A stretch of DNA of 23,255 nucleotides from Patescibacteria group bacterium. Its GTDB lineage: Bacteria; Patescibacteriota; Patescibacteriia; Patescibacteriales; JAHJJO01. Location of the stretch: contig JAHJJO010000148.1 of NCBI GenBank assembly GCA_018822835.1, positions 1 to 23,255 on the forward strand, in the 5' to 3' direction. The position numbers and the translations under genes were made by a program. The notes beneath the pieces are model-generated. The model worked only from the letters and a program-made list of their open reading frames with translations. It ran no database searches and was not told the DNA's origin. This document shows positions 20,689-23,255 of the stretch, piece after piece (the first letter of the stretch is position 1; every line of letters starts with the position of its first letter).

Positions 20689-22584
20689 TTAACTCTCCAA
20701 TTCATCTATCCAAATTTTCATATCGGCATCACTGGGCATTTTCCAATCGGCTCTTGGGCTTAATGAAATGGTTCCTACTTTTGGTCCATCAGGTATGCAG
20801 GAACGTTTAAATTGTTGGGTAAAGAAACGCCATATAAAAAGTTTTAGCCATTTTTTGATGGTTGCTTCATTGTATTTTTCAAAAGCATGATGGGCTAGAA
20901 AAAGAATTTTACTGGGTTTCGCTCCATATTTAATAAAGTGGTATAAAAAGAAATCATGTAGTTCATAGGGTCCTACGATAGATTCGGTCTCTTGGACAAT
21001 CTTATCATCATTATGAGGTAGTAGTTCGGGACTAATTGGCGTATTTAAAATATCATCAATAATGGGTGCAATGGACTCATTGCTTTTAAAATATTCAATT
21101 ACATATTGAATAAGTGTTTTAGGAATACCGGAATTCAGAGCATACATACTCATATGATCTCCGTTGTAGGTACTCCAACCAAGGGCGATCTCACTTAAGT
21201 CACCTGTCCCTATAACTAAGCCACCTTCACGATTGGCTGTGTTCATGAGTATACCGGTTCTGGCTCGTGCTTGAACATTTTCATAGGTAACAGAATGGTC
21301 AGTTATATCGTGTCCTATCGCTTCAAATTCTGTAAGTGCAAGTTTTTTAATGTCAACAGTTCTAAGTGTAACACCTAGAGCTTCACAAAGGCTAACAGCA
21401 TTATTTTTGGTTCGGCTGGTTGTTCCAAATCCCGGCATGGTAATGGCAATAATATCTTGATGGTTCCAATTCATTATTTCAAATGCTTTGTGTGTTGAGA
21501 GTAGGGCAAGTGTCGAGTCTAATCCTCCTGAAATACCTATAACAGCTTTTTTAATGTGGGCATGGCTCATTCGTTTTATAAGCCCATGAGCTTGTATGTT
21601 TACGATTTCTTCACATCTATGGGCTTTTTCATGATAGATTGAGGGAACAAAAGGCATGGGATTAATAAAACGTTGCAGTTCATTTATCTTTGGGGTATGT
21701 TCAATAGCAATACTTCTAAAATCTGTCATGGTTTCGTTGACGTAACTTGACTCGCTAAGGCGTAACCAATTGAGTCGTTGTAGGTCGACATCAGCTGTGA
21801 TTAGTGTACTTTCCATTGAAAAGCGTTTGTTTTGAGCCAAAGTAGAGCCATATTCGCTAATGATTGCATGACCTCCAAAGACAGTATCGGTAGTTGATTC
21901 ACCTATACCGGAAGAGGCATAAACATAAGTACTCATACATCGGGCACTTTGTGTGCGTACCAATTCCTCTCGGTATTGGGCTTTACCTATAAGTTCATTA
22001 CTGGCACTTAGGTTAAAGAGAAGATTTGCTCCATTGATTGCCATTTGGTTACTCTGAGGAGTTACTGCCCAAAGATCTTCACATATCTCTACTCCAAATA
22101 CCATTTCATTGTTATCAGTAAAGAGTAGATCAACACCAAAAGGAACCTCTTGTTCAAGTAGGGTAGTACTTGTATTGATCATATGACGTCCTGAAATAAA
22201 TTGACGTTTTTCATAGAACTCTTTTTTATTGGGTAGGTAGCTTTTTGGAATAACTCCTAAAATTTTTCCTTTTTGTATGACTACAGCTGTATTATAGAGT
22301 CGATTATGATGGAGTAGGGCAACTCCTATAATAGCAATGGTAGAAATATTTTGACTGATTTTTAAAATGGCACGTAGAGCATTGTTTTGATTGTGTAACA
22401 GTGTTTGGTTTAGAAAAAGGTCAGAAGCTGTGTAGCCGGTAAGTGTAAGCTCTGGAAAAAGAACTATTGAACAATGTTGTTCATGAGCAAGATTTAGTAG
22501 TTTTAAAATCTCTATAGCATTCTCTTGAGGGTTGGCAACAATGGTTCGATTAACAGCAGAGGCTACTCTATAAAATCCATGCAT
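20689..22584 (-). CDS. nadE: Glutamine-dependent NAD(+) synthetase
   Basis: A 631-residue bifunctional enzyme for the last step of NAD biosynthesis: deamido-NAD + ATP + glutamine to NAD. The N-terminal nitrilase-type glutaminase domain (about 1-300) has the complete triad: Glu45 in FPELTLTGY, Lys114 in PKSYLPN and Cys168 in EICEDLW. The synthetase domain (about 320-630) carries the PP-loop SGGLDS (352-357), and the later GTGDLSEIALGWSTYNGDH, which binds the adenylate and ammonia tunnel. This is the long, glutamine-using form. A good AGGA ribosome site precedes the ATG. It converges on the P-type ATPase gene and is separated from the small exported-protein gene upstream by a perfect 24-base inverted repeat. 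Cytoplasmic; essential in most bacteria. Confidence 0.96.
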   Translation of the reverse strand: MHGFYRVASAVNRTIVANPQENAIEILKLLNLAHEQHCSIVLFPELTLTGYTASDLFLNQTLLHNQNNALRAILKISQNISTIAIIGVALLHHNRLYNTAVVIQKGKILGVIPKSYLPNKKEFYEKRQFISGRHMINTSTTLLEQEVPFGVDLLFTDNNEMVFGVEICEDLWAVTPQSNQMAINGANLLFNLSASNELIGKAQYREELVRTQSARCMSTYVYASSGIGESTTDTVFGGHAIISEYGSTLAQNKRFSMESTLITADVDLQRLNWLRLSESSYVNETMTDFRSIAIEHTPKINELQRFINPMPFVPSIYHEKAHRCEEIVNIQAHGLIKRMSHAHIKKAVIGISGGLDSTLALLSTHKAFEIMNWNHQDIIAITMPGFGTTSRTKNNAVSLCEALGVTLRTVDIKKLALTEFEAIGHDITDHSVTYENVQARARTGILMNTANREGGLVIGTGDLSEIALGWSTYNGDHMSMYALNSGIPKTLIQYVIEYFKSNESIAPIIDDILNTPISPELLPHNDDKIVQETESIVGPYELHDFFLYHFIKYGAKPSKILFLAHHAFEKYNEATIKKWLKLFIWRFFTQQFKRSCIPDGPKVGTISLSPRADWKMPSDADMKIWIDELES

Positions 22585-22613
22585 AATTTTCCTTTTTTAA
22601 CGATATAAAGTAT

Positions 22614-22670
22614 TAACCTGAGTTCGACGGAATACCATTGTGGCTATGGTATTCCGTCGAACTCAGGTTA
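22614..22670. repeat. Perfect 24-base inverted repeat between nadE and the next gene
   Basis: Arms at 22614-22637 and 22647-22670 are perfectly complementary over 24 bases around a 9-base loop (TTGTGGCTA). The core is TGAGTTCGACGGAATACC. It is GC-richer than its surroundings and has no T run on either side, so a REP-like dispersed element is more likely than a standard terminator. Confidence 0.85.
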
Positions 22671-22719
22671 TTAATTGTATGAATATAATTTTAGCTAAAA
22701 AAGGAAGAGGACGTATGAA

Positions 22720-23121
22720 TTATTTTATATAAAAGGTTTTATTGAGATAGTTTATCTCATTTTTTGAAATAATTTTTATTTGATCCCATAAGAGTTTGGT
22801 ATAGAGTTTTCCATTGCTGATGGTGTAGGCTCCTTTTTTAGGAAAGGATTGTCCCCATGATTGCTTTTGCTTTAAAATATTTAGTATATTAGGAGATTTG
22901 ATTTCATCTGCCGTTATGGTATCGGTTCTATTGGTATGAAGATGATAATACATTCCATCTTTCGTCAATAAAAAGAAATGATATGAGTCTCCAATTCTAT
23001 CACTTCTATAAACTGTATTGTAACTTGGTTGTGTTCCTGCTATACCTTGTGCATAAAGTGTATTTTGAGAGAATACTATAACAAAGATAAATAATTTTAA
23101 AGTCATTAGTAAATTTTTCAT
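22720..23121 (-). CDS. Small exported hypothetical protein
   Basis: A 133-residue protein with a clear Sec signal peptide: MKNLLMTLKLFIFVIVFSQNT followed by LYAQG, with likely cleavage after the ALA-like YAQ near residue 25. The mature part is about 108 residues, polar, with alternating strand-like segments (SYHFFLLTKDGMYYHLHTN, AYTISNGKLYTKLLW) suggestive of a small beta-rich periplasmic protein. It has no cysteine in the mature part and no family motif that I recognise. A TGT-TATACT extended -10 box on the minus strand (23136 to 23128) would place the transcription start at the A of the ATG, with no visible Shine-Dalgarno, so the mRNA may be leaderless. It is separated from nadE by the 24-base inverted repeat. 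Confidence 0.7.
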   Translation of the reverse strand: MKNLLMTLKLFIFVIVFSQNTLYAQGIAGTQPSYNTVYRSDRIGDSYHFFLLTKDGMYYHLHTNRTDTITADEIKSPNILNILKQKQSWGQSFPKKGAYTISNGKLYTKLLWDQIKIISKNEINYLNKTFYIK

Positions 23122-23127
23122 ACATCT

Positions 23128-23136
23128 AGTATAACA
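23128..23136 (-). promoter_or_regulatory. Extended -10 promoter predicting a leaderless mRNA
   Basis: On the minus strand TGT-TATACT ends at 23128, 7 bases before the start codon at 23121. No recognisable -35 box lies at 17 bases, but the TGn extension can compensate. The plus-strand tail to 23255 is AT-rich and shows no gene. Confidence 0.4.
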
Positions 23137-23255
23137 CAGAAAAATTGCAAATATAGTTTAAAATTAAATAATTAATCAAAAAAAGTTCTTAAGCTGTTTT
23201 TTATAGTTAAGGGATATTTTTCATCATTTGGATAAAATATATATATTAATTAAAA

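Noticed and set aside
20536..20763. Plus-strand ORF of 75 residues overlapping the ends of the P-type ATPase and nadE genes
   Set aside because: It crosses the hairpin between convergent genes and runs antisense into nadE; no ribosome site or family features.
22614..22670. Insertion-sequence terminal repeats
   Set aside because: The arms are only 9 bases apart with nothing between them, so no element is enclosed.

Overview
The window reads as two genomes joined end to end. Bases 1 to about 10,930 are very AT-rich, have tight spacing and few visible Shine-Dalgarno sites, and carry palindromic repeats inside and between genes. They also hold many small toxin-antitoxin cassettes and a GIY-YIG ORF. 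This is the style of a Patescibacteria/CPR (Parcubacteria-like) genome using the standard code. From about 10,945 onward the base composition is visibly richer in GC, Shine-Dalgarno motifs appear before several genes (GAGG, AGGA), and the gene set resembles a Campylobacterota (Sulfurovum/Sulfurimonas-like) genome. The change falls inside a truncated AbiEii gene, so a chimeric assembly is the simplest explanation, although real integration cannot be excluded from sequence alone.

Left part: a branched-chain amino acid ABC importer (livH, livM, livG, livK, livF) is broken up by inserted cassettes. A RelE/ParE-type toxin-antitoxin pair lies between livG and livK. An AbiEi/AbiEii pair with its own promoter and a likely operator lies between the livK terminator and livF, so livF starts 3 bases after the AbiEii stop. 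Palindromic elements sit upstream of livH, inside livG and at the livK start, and a 66-base in-frame insertion lies inside livF. A ComEC-like metallo-beta-lactamase-fold hydrolase follows on the minus strand. Next come a repeat-flanked small protein gene, a GIY-YIG nuclease ORF bracketed by imperfect inverted repeats, a winged-helix/nucleotidyltransferase pair, a small gene remnant, and a third module (AbiEi plus truncated AbiEii) with a near-consensus promoter flanked by an inverted repeat.

Right part: a lipoprotein of the DNA/RNA non-specific endonuclease family, a histidine phosphatase, an orphan response-regulator DNA-binding domain, a tandem universal stress protein (minus), a decayed beta-CASP metallo-beta-lactamase gene, a Kef-type cation/proton antiporter, an APC amino-acid permease, a P2-type cation ATPase, a glutamine-dependent NAD synthetase (minus) and a small exported protein (minus). 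The stress, ion-transport and NAD genes form a plausible homeostasis cluster but are not one operon.

The most interesting signals are three nucleotidyltransferase toxin-like modules within about 6 kb, the GIY-YIG ORF whose ends are made by inverted repeats that also cover the next start codon, in-frame repeat insertions in transporter ATPase genes, and the junction itself.
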